A stretch of DNA of 64,000 bases from SAR86 cluster bacterium SAR86E. Lineage in GTDB: Bacteria; Pseudomonadota; Gammaproteobacteria; Magnimaribacterales; D2472. The stretch spans positions 124,001-188,000 of the forward strand of contig AMWX01000002.1 of the NCBI GenBank assembly GCA_000307935.1, written 5' to 3'. The position numbers were made by a program, and so were the translations under genes. The notes beneath the pieces are model-generated. The model did no database searches. It had not been told where the DNA came from and saw nothing but the letters and a program-made list of their open reading frames with translations. The stretch's first letter is position 1; every line of letters begins with the position of its first letter. Shown piece by piece: positions 1-9,320 of the stretch.

Positions 1-654
1 TTATTAGAAGAGGAGACAAATGCATTAATTAAAGCAATGGGCTCCAAAGAAACGCCAACCTTATCTATAGTTGGAGGTTCAAAAGTGTCTTCAAAATTAG
101 ACGTCATTAAAAGTCTGTTGCATGTCTCCAATGAAGTGTTGACTGGAGGCGGAATTACAAATACTTTTTTAAAAGCGAGCGGGAATAATGTTGGAACCTC
201 TCTTTATGAGGATTCTATGATAGAGCATGCCAAGGATTTACTTGCAACTAAAAAAATATTATTGCCTGAAGAAGTGGTGGTAAGTAAAAGTATTGAATCA
301 AGCGAATCAAGAATCTGTACTGTTGATGGGGTTCAAGATCATGAGATGATACTTGATCAAATTCTAAGCCCAAAAGCCCGCGAAAAAATTGCGAAGGCAA
401 AAAAAATTATTTGGAATGGACCTGTTGGTGTATTTGAGAAAAAGCTTTTCTCACAGGGCACTCAAGAACTTGCTGAGGCAATTGCATCTTCAAATGCTTA
501 TAGTTTGGCAGGAGGAGGAGAAACTCTTCTAGCCATTAAAATGTTTACAGACAAAAGTAATATTTCATATTGTTCAACTGGCGGTGGCGCTTTTCTTGAA
601 TTCATGGAGGGAAAAGCGCTACCATCACTGTCTGCTTTAGGTTTTAAATTTTGA
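1..654 (+). CDS. pgk: Phosphoglycerate kinase, C-terminal part (5' end outside window)
   Basis: Frame 1 is open from base 1; motifs LSIVGGSKVSSKLDV, IIWNGPVGVFE, TGGGAFLEFMEGKALP. Confidence 0.96.
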   Translation, partial: LLEEETNALIKAMGSKETPTLSIVGGSKVSSKLDVIKSLLHVSNEVLTGGGITNTFLKASGNNVGTSLYEDSMIEHAKDLLATKKILLPEEVVVSKSIESSESRICTVDGVQDHEMILDQILSPKAREKIAKAKKIIWNGPVGVFEKKLFSQGTQELAEAIASSNAYSLAGGGETLLAIKMFTDKSNISYCSTGGGAFLEFMEGKALPSLSALGFKF

Positions 655-667
655 ATAGGAGAGAACC

Positions 668-1681
668 ATGTCATTAAATACACTAGAAGAAATAGCTAAT
701 TATATTGTTTCAGATGGGAAAGGAATTCTTGCGGCTGATGAGAGTAATCCAACTTGCGGTAAGCGCTTTGATTCTATAGGCGTTGAATCTACTGAAATTA
801 ATAGACGTGATTATAGAGAAATGCTTTTTAGAGCCAGCGGGATGCAAGATAATATTGGTGGCGTAATCTTATTTGATGAAACAATCAGACAGAGTGCTGA
901 AGATGGAACGTCGTTAGTTGAATTAATTAAAAGCCAAGGAGCCTTGCCAGGTATTAAGGTTGATAAGGGTCTAGCACCATTAGAATCTTCTCCTGAGGAA
1001 ACTGTGACCCAGGGACTGGATGGGCTTGATGAGAGATGTAAAGAGTATGTTTCGCTAGGAGCAAAATTTACCAAGTGGCGAGCAGTTATTAAAATATCTG
1101 AGAGTTTACCAACGGATGAGTGCATTGATGCAAACATGCAAGCGTTAGCAAAGTACGCAAAGATTGTTCAAAGCAATAATATGGTTCCCATGGTGGAACC
1201 AGAAGTTTTAATGGATGGAAGTCATACAATTGATCAGTGCTACGAGGCAACTAGCAAATCTTTAAGATCACTTTTTCAATGTTTAAATCAAGAAGGTGTG
1301 AATATTGCTGGCACTATCCTAAAACCAAATATGGTGACCTCTGGATCAACTGCAGAAAATCAAGCATCAGCGCAAGAAGTAGCCGAGATGACTGTTAAAT
1401 GTCTTAATGAGAATGTTCCTTCAGATCTTCCAGGCATAACTTTTCTTTCAGGTGGTCAATCTGATATTGATGCAACTGCTCACTTGGATGCAATGAATAA
1501 GATTGGTGGTTTTCCATGGAAGTTAAGCTTCTCTTATGGGAGAGCTTTACAGCAACCATCACTAAAAGCTTGGCTTGGTAAGGAAGAAAATATTCCTCTA
1601 GCTCAAGATGCTCTTTCGCATAGAGCTTTAATGAACAAGCTTGCCGCAAATGGCGCTTGGAATGCAAGCTTAGAAAAATAA
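668..1681 (+). CDS. Class I fructose-bisphosphate aldolase
   Basis: GKGILAADESNPTCGKRF, KFTKWRAVIKI, VEPEVLMDGSH, GTILKPNMV: class I (Schiff-base) aldolase motifs. Confidence 0.95.
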   Translation: MSLNTLEEIANYIVSDGKGILAADESNPTCGKRFDSIGVESTEINRRDYREMLFRASGMQDNIGGVILFDETIRQSAEDGTSLVELIKSQGALPGIKVDKGLAPLESSPEETVTQGLDGLDERCKEYVSLGAKFTKWRAVIKISESLPTDECIDANMQALAKYAKIVQSNNMVPMVEPEVLMDGSHTIDQCYEATSKSLRSLFQCLNQEGVNIAGTILKPNMVTSGSTAENQASAQEVAEMTVKCLNENVPSDLPGITFLSGGQSDIDATAHLDAMNKIGGFPWKLSFSYGRALQQPSLKAWLGKEENIPLAQDALSHRALMNKLAANGAWNASLEK

Positions 1682-1692
1682 CCTTCATTCTT

Positions 1693-2130
1693 TTGCAAGC
1701 CTTAGCTCAGCGAGTATCATCTGCAAAGATACATATTGACTCCAAGGTTTATTCTTCAATCAATAGGGGAGTCTTGGCCTATGTCTGCTTTGAAAAAGAT
1801 GACAGCGAAGAGGTCATAGAAAAATTTATACATAAAATTATAAATTTTTCTTTTTTTAAAGGAGATAGAGGCGTAATGTCTGCAAGTTTAAAGGAGATAA
1901 AGGGAGAATTGATGATTGTCAGTCAATTTACTTTGTCTGCTGTAACGAATAAGGGTAACAAACCGAGTTTTCATAAGTCAGCAGGTGCTGAGAAAGCTGA
2001 AAATTTGTATGACTTATTGATCAAAAGGCTCAATGAATATCAAATACATTTTCAATCAGGGGTCTTTGGTTCTGATATGGATATTCATTCTGTAAATGCT
2101 GGACCTGTAACTTTTTCGTTTAAGATATAA
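1693..2130 (+). CDS. dtd: D-aminoacyl-tRNA deacylase
   Basis: ALAQRVSSAKI, GDRGVMSASL-like region, IVSQFTLSA, GVFGSDMDIHSVNAGPVTF; TTG at 1693 gives the typical N-terminus (track ORF starts at 1657). Confidence 0.9.
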   Translation: MQALAQRVSSAKIHIDSKVYSSINRGVLAYVCFEKDDSEEVIEKFIHKIINFSFFKGDRGVMSASLKEIKGELMIVSQFTLSAVTNKGNKPSFHKSAGAEKAENLYDLLIKRLNEYQIHFQSGVFGSDMDIHSVNAGPVTFSFKI

Positions 2131-2134
2131 ATTT

Positions 2135-3307
2135 ATGAGCAATCAATTAGATAGTTTTGCAACGGAAGTTGATGGTTGGATTCAAGAAAATTGTCCTCAA
2201 TCAATGAGAACATCAATGCCTGTTTCTGAGCAGGTTTGGGCCTCCTCTGAGATTAAATTTCCTACTGCCGATTCTAAGAGCTGGTTTGATGCAATGGTAT
2301 CTAAAGGATGGTGCACACCAGAATGGCCGGTTGAATATGGAGGCGGAGGTTTATCTTTTGAAGAAGCAAAAATTTTACGAAGTCGCTTAAAGTTTTTTGG
2401 ATGTAGGCCAGCTCAAATAAATTTTGGCATTTCGATGCTAGGACCTGTAATTTTAGAATTCGGAACTGATGATCAAAAAAAAGAATTTTTACCAAAAATT
2501 TCAAGAGGAGAGATTTGGTGGTGTCAGGGGTTTTCTGAACCAGGGGCTGGATCTGATTTAGCTAATGTCTCCACCTCAGCAAAACTTAAAGGTGATGACT
2601 ACATAATAAGTGGATCAAAAATTTGGACATCTGAAGCCAATAAAGCCGACTGGATGTATTGTTTGGTTAGAACTGCTAAAACAGAAAAGAAGCAAGCCGG
2701 CATATCTTTTATTCTATTAAACTTGAAGCAACCTAACATTGAAATTAAACCAATTAAACTGTTGAGCGGCCAATCCCCCTTTTGCCAAGTTTTTTTTGAT
2801 GACGTTGTTGCTAAGGAGTCTCATAGAATTGCTAATGAAAATGAAGGCTGGAAGGTTGCAAAAAGACTCCTTGAATTTGAAAGAACCATGATGGCAGACC
2901 TTGGGAGTGAGGGAGCGGTTGATATTGAGCCGATTAAAACGTTTAAAAATACAGATGCCTTAAATGCACCTGGGCAAAAAAAACTTCATAAGAAAATAAT
3001 TAAGCATGAACTGCGAAATCATCTTATTGATTTAACAATGGCAAGAACTGGTATTGAATCAAAGAGTGGTTTTTCACCAGCAGCACTTACATTGAAATAC
3101 ATCAGCACAGAGGAAACTCAGGCAAGGTGGGAACTTAATGTAGCAAGTCTTGGTGCTGGCGGACTGGAGATCGTTGAAAAAAGCCATGGGCAAAAACAGG
3201 AAATTGCTAAATCCTTTTTCTACTCTAAGGCTTATACTATCGCTGGAGGAAGCTCTGAAGTTCAACTAAACATCATTGCAAAACATATATTAGGACTGCC
3301 AACATGA
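2135..3307 (+). CDS. Acyl-CoA dehydrogenase family protein
   Basis: WCQGFSEPGAGSDLA, GSKIWTSEA, AGGSSEVQLNIIAKHILGLP. Confidence 0.93.
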   Translation: MSNQLDSFATEVDGWIQENCPQSMRTSMPVSEQVWASSEIKFPTADSKSWFDAMVSKGWCTPEWPVEYGGGGLSFEEAKILRSRLKFFGCRPAQINFGISMLGPVILEFGTDDQKKEFLPKISRGEIWWCQGFSEPGAGSDLANVSTSAKLKGDDYIISGSKIWTSEANKADWMYCLVRTAKTEKKQAGISFILLNLKQPNIEIKPIKLLSGQSPFCQVFFDDVVAKESHRIANENEGWKVAKRLLEFERTMMADLGSEGAVDIEPIKTFKNTDALNAPGQKKLHKKIIKHELRNHLIDLTMARTGIESKSGFSPAALTLKYISTEETQARWELNVASLGAGGLEIVEKSHGQKQEIAKSFFYSKAYTIAGGSSEVQLNIIAKHILGLPT

Positions 3308-3915
3308 CAATCAAAAAAATATCCATATTTTGTGGTGCCCATCTTGGGAAATCACCAGATTATAAAATTGCTGCGCAGCAAATAGGAAAAGCGATGGCTG
3401 AAAAAGGCCTGGAAGTAATCTTTGGTGGAGGCAATGTGGGTTTGATGAAAGTTGTTGCAGATACTGCCATTGAGAATGGCGGAAAAGCTACTGGCATTAC
3501 ATTAAAGTCACTGCATGAATTTGAACTTACAAACCCGAATATTAATGAAACTATAATTACACATTCTCTTTTTGAAAGAAAAGAAATATTTTTAGATATG
3601 AGTGATGCTTTTATTGTGTTGCCTGGAGGCGTTGGCTCTATGGATGAGCTTCTTGAGGTTATGGTCAGCAATCAACTCGGAGGAATCAATAAGCCTGTTG
3701 GCTTGTTAAATATTAATGGCTACTATGATGGTTTTCTGAGCTGGTTACAGCATTCCGTTGATGAAGAGTTTGTTTCGCTTGAAAATCAGAATCAAGTTCT
3801 TGTTCATAATGATCCAAAAGAATTATTAGAATTGGTGCTATCAGCCGAAATGCCATCTTCAGATAAATGGATAGAAAGGCTTAATGTTGATTTTAGCAAG
3901 ATACCGAAAGATTAA
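3304..3915 (+). CDS. LOG-family (TIGR00730) nucleotide 5'-monophosphate phosphoribohydrolase-like protein
   Basis: FCGAHLGKSP, GGGNVGLM, LPGGVGSMDELLE (PGGxGTxxE-type motif). Confidence 0.9.
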   Translation: MTIKKISIFCGAHLGKSPDYKIAAQQIGKAMAEKGLEVIFGGGNVGLMKVVADTAIENGGKATGITLKSLHEFELTNPNINETIITHSLFERKEIFLDMSDAFIVLPGGVGSMDELLEVMVSNQLGGINKPVGLLNINGYYDGFLSWLQHSVDEEFVSLENQNQVLVHNDPKELLELVLSAEMPSSDKWIERLNVDFSKIPKD

Positions 3916-4628
3916 TTTTTTTCATCTTTTGAGACCAAAAGACCTATTTCAAATAGAAGCCACATTGGTAATGCTAAGAATAGTTGAGAAAAAATATCTG
4001 GCGGCGTCAAAAACATTCCAATAATAAAAAAACTAATAATTAAATATGGCCTCATATTTTTGATGCGATCTTTTGACACCAATCCAGTGGTGATAACCAA
4101 GAAGGTTGCCACAGGAATCTCAAAAGCAAACCCAAAAGCAAAAAAAAGTTTTAATACAAAATCTAAATATTTATTTATGTCTGTCATTACCTGGATTGAA
4201 TCTGGAGCAGAGGACATGAAAAAACCAAGGATGATAGGATTGACAACAAAATAAGCAAATACAATTCCTGTATAAAAAAGCACTATTGAAGTCAGAATTA
4301 GAGGACCCACAAACGCCCTTTCTTTTTTATATAAACCAGGAGAAATAAACCCCCAAAGCTCTAGAAAAAAATAAGGCACCGATATGATCAAGGCTGAATA
4401 AATTGTAATCCTCAATGGTGCAAGAAATGGAGAGGTCACTTCAGTTGCAATCATGCTGCTACCAGCAGGCATCAACTCAATTAATGGTGCTGAGATAAAA
4501 GAGTAAATGTAATTAGTAAATGGCAAACAGCAAACTAGGATTATGCCTGTAAACAAAAACATTCTAATTATTCTTGAGCGTAATTCTTTCAAATGCTCCA
4601 TGAATGTCATGTCATTTGGATTGGCCAT
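3912..4628 (-). CDS. tatC: Sec-independent (Tat) translocase TatC
   Basis: MTFMEHLKELRSRI, multiple TM segments; next to tatB/tatA. Confidence 0.96.
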   Translation of the reverse strand: MANPNDMTFMEHLKELRSRIIRMFLFTGIILVCCLPFTNYIYSFISAPLIELMPAGSSMIATEVTSPFLAPLRITIYSALIISVPYFFLELWGFISPGLYKKERAFVGPLILTSIVLFYTGIVFAYFVVNPIILGFFMSSAPDSIQVMTDINKYLDFVLKLFFAFGFAFEIPVATFLVITTGLVSKDRIKNMRPYLIISFFIIGMFLTPPDIFSQLFLALPMWLLFEIGLLVSKDEKN

Positions 4629-4857
4629 CTTCTTCCTTTTTAAACTCTTCCATTTTTAGCTCATTAAAAATATCTTGCTTCAAATCTTCAGCACCAATAT
4701 CCCTTTCAACGGACGATCTAAATTCAAAAAATTTGTTCTGGAATCTGGTAAAAGTTTTAATTACAGATTTTATGAATCCTGGAAGCTGATCAGGGCCAAT
4801 AACTAGTATCCCAACCACTAGGATAATTAGAATTTCAAGAAATCCAATCTGTAACAA
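4612..4857 (-). CDS. tatB: Tat translocase subunit TatB
   Basis: GFLEILIILVVGILVIGPDQLPGFI N-terminus; synteny. Confidence 0.92.
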   Translation of the reverse strand: MLQIGFLEILIILVVGILVIGPDQLPGFIKSVIKTFTRFQNKFFEFRSSVERDIGAEDLKQDIFNELKMEEFKKEEDGQSK

Positions 4858-4860
4858 TTT

Positions 4861-5046
4861 TTATTGATCGTCTGATTTAGACTCAGTATCTTTGGCTGAG
4901 ACATCATCTTTTATAGCTTTTTTAAAACCTTTAAGGCCTTCTCCTAGATCTGAACCCATTGTTCTAATCTTTTTGCCGCCAAATAAAATGAGTATAACCA
5001 CTAGTATGATTAATATTTGCCAAAAACTTATTCCACCTATTCCCAT
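4861..5046 (-). CDS. tatA: Tat translocase subunit TatA
   Basis: SFWQILIILVVILILFGGKKIRTMGSDLGEGLKGFKKAI. Confidence 0.93.
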   Translation of the reverse strand: MGIGGISFWQILIILVVILILFGGKKIRTMGSDLGEGLKGFKKAIKDDVSAKDTESKSDDQ

Positions 5047-5062
5047 AATTAACTCCTGGTCC

Positions 5063-6631
5063 CTATGCCAACATTATTCCCATTAGAATCATAATAATAC
5101 CCATGAGTGTAAGTATAATTATATTTTGCCATTTTCGCTGGTTTTGCAGACTTGCTTCAAGATTTTTTATGAGATCAATATTTTTTTTCCCATCGTTTGC
5201 AATAAACTTGATGTTATCAAGCAAGTTAAAAATTTCACCTGGTAAAGAAGAGGCCTTATCTAAAATTTCATAATGATTATCCTCTAGAAATTCTTTGAGC
5301 TTAAGCGGGCTGAATTGCTTATCAATCCATTGATCAAGGTAGGGCTCTGCAAGACCCCAGAAGTTAAGATCAGCATATATTTCTCTTCCCATGCCCTCTA
5401 TATGTATAAGTGTCTTTTGCAAAAGTATTAAAGAGGGCTGAACCGTTAAACCGAATTGCCTTGTTGAATCAAACAAATAAAGCAATAAATTTCCAAATTC
5501 AATTTCTGATAGCGGTTTTTCAAAAATGGGCTCACAAGTGGCTCTTAAAGTTTGCTCTAAATCTGCTTTGTTAGTTTGACTAGATACCCATCCAGCACCA
5601 ATAAATAACTCAGATAGTTTGTTGTAATCTTGTTTTAATGTAGCTTGCAACATTCTTGCTAAATTGTATTGATCGTCTCTACTTAAAGACCCCACTATGG
5701 CGCAATCAATTGCTATATAGCTTGGTTGAGTTACATTAATCTTGCTAACAAAAATATTTCCTGGATGCATATCAGCATGAAAAAAATTATCTCTGAATAC
5801 CTGATCTAAAAATATCTTTACCCCATTCTCTGCAAGGGTTTTTCTATCTATGCCAAGCTCATCCATTGCATTAATATCTGTGCATGCTAAACCATCAATT
5901 TCTTCAAGGGTTAAAACATTAACTGCGGTATGATCCCAAAACACTTTTGGTATAAATAATAAACTCGAATCTGAAAAGTTTTTCTTGGTTACAGTAGTAT
6001 TCGCTGCCTCAACTTTTAAATCTAGCTCTTTGTAGATTGTTTTTTCATAGTCACTAATCACATCCTTTAATTTGAGCCTGTCACTTTCTCTATAAAAGAG
6101 GTTGATTAAGAAGCCTCCAGCCTTCATTACCCTAACATTTCTGCTAACTTGCTTTTGAATCCCAGGCCTTAAGACTTTAATTACAACTTTTTCAGATGTG
6201 CTTTTTAGTTTTGCTCTGTGAACTTGAGCCAGCGACGCAGCCGCCAAAGGCACATCTTCAAATTCATCAAAAACATCATAAATTTTAATTTTTAGGCTCT
6301 CTTCAATTATTTCTTTAGCTTGCTTGGTTGAGAATGGAGTGCATTGATCAGTTAAGCCTTTTAGGTAAGAAGCTATTTCAATGGGTATTGCATCTGTTCT
6401 TGTTGATAGTAGCTGGCCAAATTTTATGAACATAGGGCCTAAGCTTTCTAAAAAATTTCTAATTCTTAACCCATGAGGGATTTTTCTATTAATGATAAAA
6501 AAAGGATTTAATAACCCCATTGCTTTAATAGCAAAAGAACTGCTGTTATCAATGGGTATGTTTACAATGCCATACCTAAAAGCTTGAAACAGAATTTTCA
6601 AGCAATCTAGAGCTGAAAGTAGAATATTCAT
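5063..6631 (-). CDS. ubiB: Ubiquinone biosynthesis accessory protein UbiB (ABC1/ADCK kinase-like)
   Basis: LGPMFIKFGQLLSTRTD, AAASLAQVHRA, DNFFHADMHPGNIFV; C-terminal TM. Confidence 0.95.
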   Translation of the reverse strand: MNILLSALDCLKILFQAFRYGIVNIPIDNSSSFAIKAMGLLNPFFIINRKIPHGLRIRNFLESLGPMFIKFGQLLSTRTDAIPIEIASYLKGLTDQCTPFSTKQAKEIIEESLKIKIYDVFDEFEDVPLAAASLAQVHRAKLKSTSEKVVIKVLRPGIQKQVSRNVRVMKAGGFLINLFYRESDRLKLKDVISDYEKTIYKELDLKVEAANTTVTKKNFSDSSLLFIPKVFWDHTAVNVLTLEEIDGLACTDINAMDELGIDRKTLAENGVKIFLDQVFRDNFFHADMHPGNIFVSKINVTQPSYIAIDCAIVGSLSRDDQYNLARMLQATLKQDYNKLSELFIGAGWVSSQTNKADLEQTLRATCEPIFEKPLSEIEFGNLLLYLFDSTRQFGLTVQPSLILLQKTLIHIEGMGREIYADLNFWGLAEPYLDQWIDKQFSPLKLKEFLEDNHYEILDKASSLPGEIFNLLDNIKFIANDGKKNIDLIKNLEASLQNQRKWQNIIILTLMGIIMILMGIMLA

Positions 6632-7128
6632 TAATTTATTAAAACATGCTCAAGTCTATCAAGCCTTATCGAAACATCTCTTAAAGATCTCAGAACTCTA
6701 TTCACTTCACCTTCATGTAATGGAGATTCTTCTTGCTGTGATTGGTTTGACATAATTTTTCTCAGCATCAATGCCGGGATATCTCCAAAATATTTGAATA
6801 CTAAAAGCTCTAAATCTATTTCAATATTTGCTAAAGCACCTAACAGTATTACCGCGCTTTCTACATCACCTGAAATAGATTTTGTTTGAATCTGTTTATT
6901 GTATAAAGCATTCAAAGCTGAAAAAATATTGAGCTTAAGTGAAAAGTTTGGATTTGGGTATTCAATGAAATTACAGCTTCGAGAGTTATCACTTAATGAA
7001 ATTGAAAATTTCGTAACAGAATCAATCTCAATATTAAAATTAAGGGGGTACAGATTCTTAATTTTGATCAAAAATCCAGGAGATAAATATTCTATTTCTT
7101 TCAAAAATTTATCTAAAGATATGCGCAT
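6631..7128 (-). CDS. ubiJ: UbiJ-like SCP2-domain ubiquinone biosynthesis protein
   Basis: Position between ubiE and ubiB; SCP2-like composition with C-terminal helix. Confidence 0.75.
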   Translation of the reverse strand: MRISLDKFLKEIEYLSPGFLIKIKNLYPLNFNIEIDSVTKFSISLSDNSRSCNFIEYPNPNFSLKLNIFSALNALYNKQIQTKSISGDVESAVILLGALANIEIDLELLVFKYFGDIPALMLRKIMSNQSQQEESPLHEGEVNRVLRSLRDVSIRLDRLEHVLIN

Positions 7129-7131
7129 TTT

Positions 7132-7866
7132 TTATTTCGCCTTATGGATTGCAACAACTCCGTTTACAAGATTATAGAACTTGCATTCTCCGAAGCCTGA
7201 ATCGACAACCATTTCATTTAATGTTTCTTGATCAGGATGCACTCTTATCGACTCAGCAAGGTATTCATAGCTTTCAGAATCATTTGCTAAAAGCTTGCCT
7301 AACTTAGGAATGATATTAAATGAGTACCAATCATAAACCCTAGAAAATAAAGAGTTTGTGGGTTTTGAAAATTCTAAAACCAACAAAACACCACCAGGTT
7401 TTAAGACTCGTTTCATCTCTTTAAGCCCTTTTTGCTTATCAGTGAAATTTCGGAGTCCAAACCCAACGGTCACTAGATCAAAAGTCTTATCTTTGTAAGG
7501 GAGGCTTTCTCCAGAGGCTAGGGCAAAATTGCAATTTTGAAAGAAGTTTTCGTTTATTGCACGATCTTTTCCTAGGGCAAGCATTGATTCATTAATATCT
7601 GTTACATGCATTGATACAGATTTAAATTTTTTATTTATTAATTTGGGAATATCAGCCGTTCCACTTGCAATATCAAGAACAACAGAGCCTTCACTTAACT
7701 CAGACAGCTCAATAAGAATTTTTTTCCATAGTCTGTGCATGCCAAATGACATAGCATCATTCATCAGATCATATTCTTCCGCAACAGAATGAAAGACTTC
7801 TCCAACATGCTGAGATTTTTTGTCAACATCGACTTCCTTAAAGCCAAAGTGTGTTTTTTCATTCAT
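7132..7866 (-). CDS. ubiE: Ubiquinone/menaquinone methyltransferase UbiE
   Basis: THFGFKEVDVDKKSQHVGEVFHSVAEEYDLMNDAMSFGMHRLWK; FGLRNFTDKQ. Confidence 0.97.
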   Translation of the reverse strand: MNEKTHFGFKEVDVDKKSQHVGEVFHSVAEEYDLMNDAMSFGMHRLWKKILIELSELSEGSVVLDIASGTADIPKLINKKFKSVSMHVTDINESMLALGKDRAINENFFQNCNFALASGESLPYKDKTFDLVTVGFGLRNFTDKQKGLKEMKRVLKPGGVLLVLEFSKPTNSLFSRVYDWYSFNIIPKLGKLLANDSESYEYLAESIRVHPDQETLNEMVVDSGFGECKFYNLVNGVVAIHKAK

Positions 7867-8749
7867 TTATTTCTCTATTGCTTAAAAAGATAAAATTATT
7901 GTATCTACTTTCTTCAATATCACCATTTTTGAGTGCAGCCATAACCTCACAACCTGCATCAGCTTGATGAGAGCAATTTGGAAAAGCGCAGTTTAAAGAA
8001 TAATTGATAATCTCAGGAAATCCTAAAATAATCTCCTTTGGTTTCAAATGATCAATACCAATATCTCTAACTCCTGGAGAATCAATAATTTTCATTTGAT
8101 CGGTATGATAAAGAGTAGAAACAGAGGTGGTGTGAACACCTTGATTATTAGAAAGTGCTTTTGATAATATTTCTTTTCCTGTAATGGCTGAAGTCAAAGT
8201 AGACTTTCCAGAGCCAGAGTTACCAACAAATATGGTGGTTCTTTTTGAAAGATATATTTTTAATTCATCTACATTGATAAATAGTTTTGCAGAAATTTGA
8301 AAAGTCTTGATTCCTAAGCGTTCATAGATTTTTTGATCTTCCCTGAATGCGCCATTTGGCAATAGATCTATTTTGTTAAAAATTATGAAAGGTTCTATCG
8401 AGGCAATTTTTGAAATCGTTATCCATTTATCAATAAACTCAAGATTTGTTTTAGGATTTTTGGTAACCAAAATACCAATGTGTGAAATATTTGCAGCTAT
8501 TGGTTTTTTAACCTTTTCCTTTGATTTATAGAGAGCGGTGATCCTATCTAATCTCTTAATAACCAACCCTTCAGAGCTATTACTCACAGAAGATAACTCT
8601 ATCTCAACCAGATCGCCGACAACAAGATTAATTCTTCCTTGAATTTTGCATTTGAATTCTTTGCCTTCAGATACTACGCAGCATGAGTTAGAGTAGAACT
8701 CAACTATTTGACCGATTTGAAGTTTTAACATCTTGGCCTCAAAATACAC
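7859..8749 (-). CDS. rsgA: Ribosome small subunit-dependent GTPase RsgA
   Basis: Circularly permuted GTPase: VTKNP..FNKIDLL, GNSGSGKSTL, DSPGVRDIGI, C-terminal Cys/His zinc motif. Confidence 0.95.
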   Translation of the reverse strand: MYFEAKMLKLQIGQIVEFYSNSCCVVSEGKEFKCKIQGRINLVVGDLVEIELSSVSNSSEGLVIKRLDRITALYKSKEKVKKPIAANISHIGILVTKNPKTNLEFIDKWITISKIASIEPFIIFNKIDLLPNGAFREDQKIYERLGIKTFQISAKLFINVDELKIYLSKRTTIFVGNSGSGKSTLTSAITGKEILSKALSNNQGVHTTSVSTLYHTDQMKIIDSPGVRDIGIDHLKPKEIILGFPEIINYSLNCAFPNCSHQADAGCEVMAALKNGDIEESRYNNFIFLSNREINE

Positions 8750-8773
8750 TATAGTTAAAATTTAACAACATAT

Positions 8774-9319
8774 ATGTCTACTCAAAAATCAAATCAAAAT
8801 CTTATCTGGATTGATCTTGAGATGACTGGCTTAGATCCAAACAAAGAGAGGATCATAGAAATTGCTACTATTATCACAGATAGTAATCTTACCATTGTTG
8901 CAGAAGGTCCAAATTTAGTTATTAACCAACCGAAAGAACTTATCGAAAATATGGATGAATGGAATACCAAGCAGCATGGTAACTCTGGTCTCACTAAATC
9001 AGTGCTTCAAAGCAGCATTTCAGAGCAAGCCGCTGAGATAGAAACCTTAGAATTTATTTCAAAATATGTAGGAAATAAAGCATCTCCAATGTGTGGGAAT
9101 ACTGTTTCGCATGATAGAAGGTTCCTAGCAAAATATATGCCTGCCTTAGAATCATATTTTCACTATCGTCATGTTGATGTTTCTTCAGTCAAAGAGCTTA
9201 TTTCAAGATGGATGAATGATGCTCAGACATACGAAAAACAAGGATCTCACAGAGCCAAAGATGATATTAAAGAATCTATTAATGAGCTTAGACTATATAA
9301 GCAGATGCTATTTGATTAA
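8774..9319 (+). CDS. orn: Oligoribonuclease
   Basis: NLIWIDLEMTGLDPNKERIIEIATIITD; HRAKDDIKESINELRLYK. Confidence 0.97.
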   Translation: MSTQKSNQNLIWIDLEMTGLDPNKERIIEIATIITDSNLTIVAEGPNLVINQPKELIENMDEWNTKQHGNSGLTKSVLQSSISEQAAEIETLEFISKYVGNKASPMCGNTVSHDRRFLAKYMPALESYFHYRHVDVSSVKELISRWMNDAQTYEKQGSHRAKDDIKESINELRLYKQMLFD

Positions 9320-9320
9320 A

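Noticed and set aside
811-1137. 108-aa minus-strand ORF
   Set aside because: Antisense to the class I aldolase coding region.
1404-1688. 94-aa minus-strand ORF
   Set aside because: Antisense to the class I aldolase gene, whose motifs are clear.
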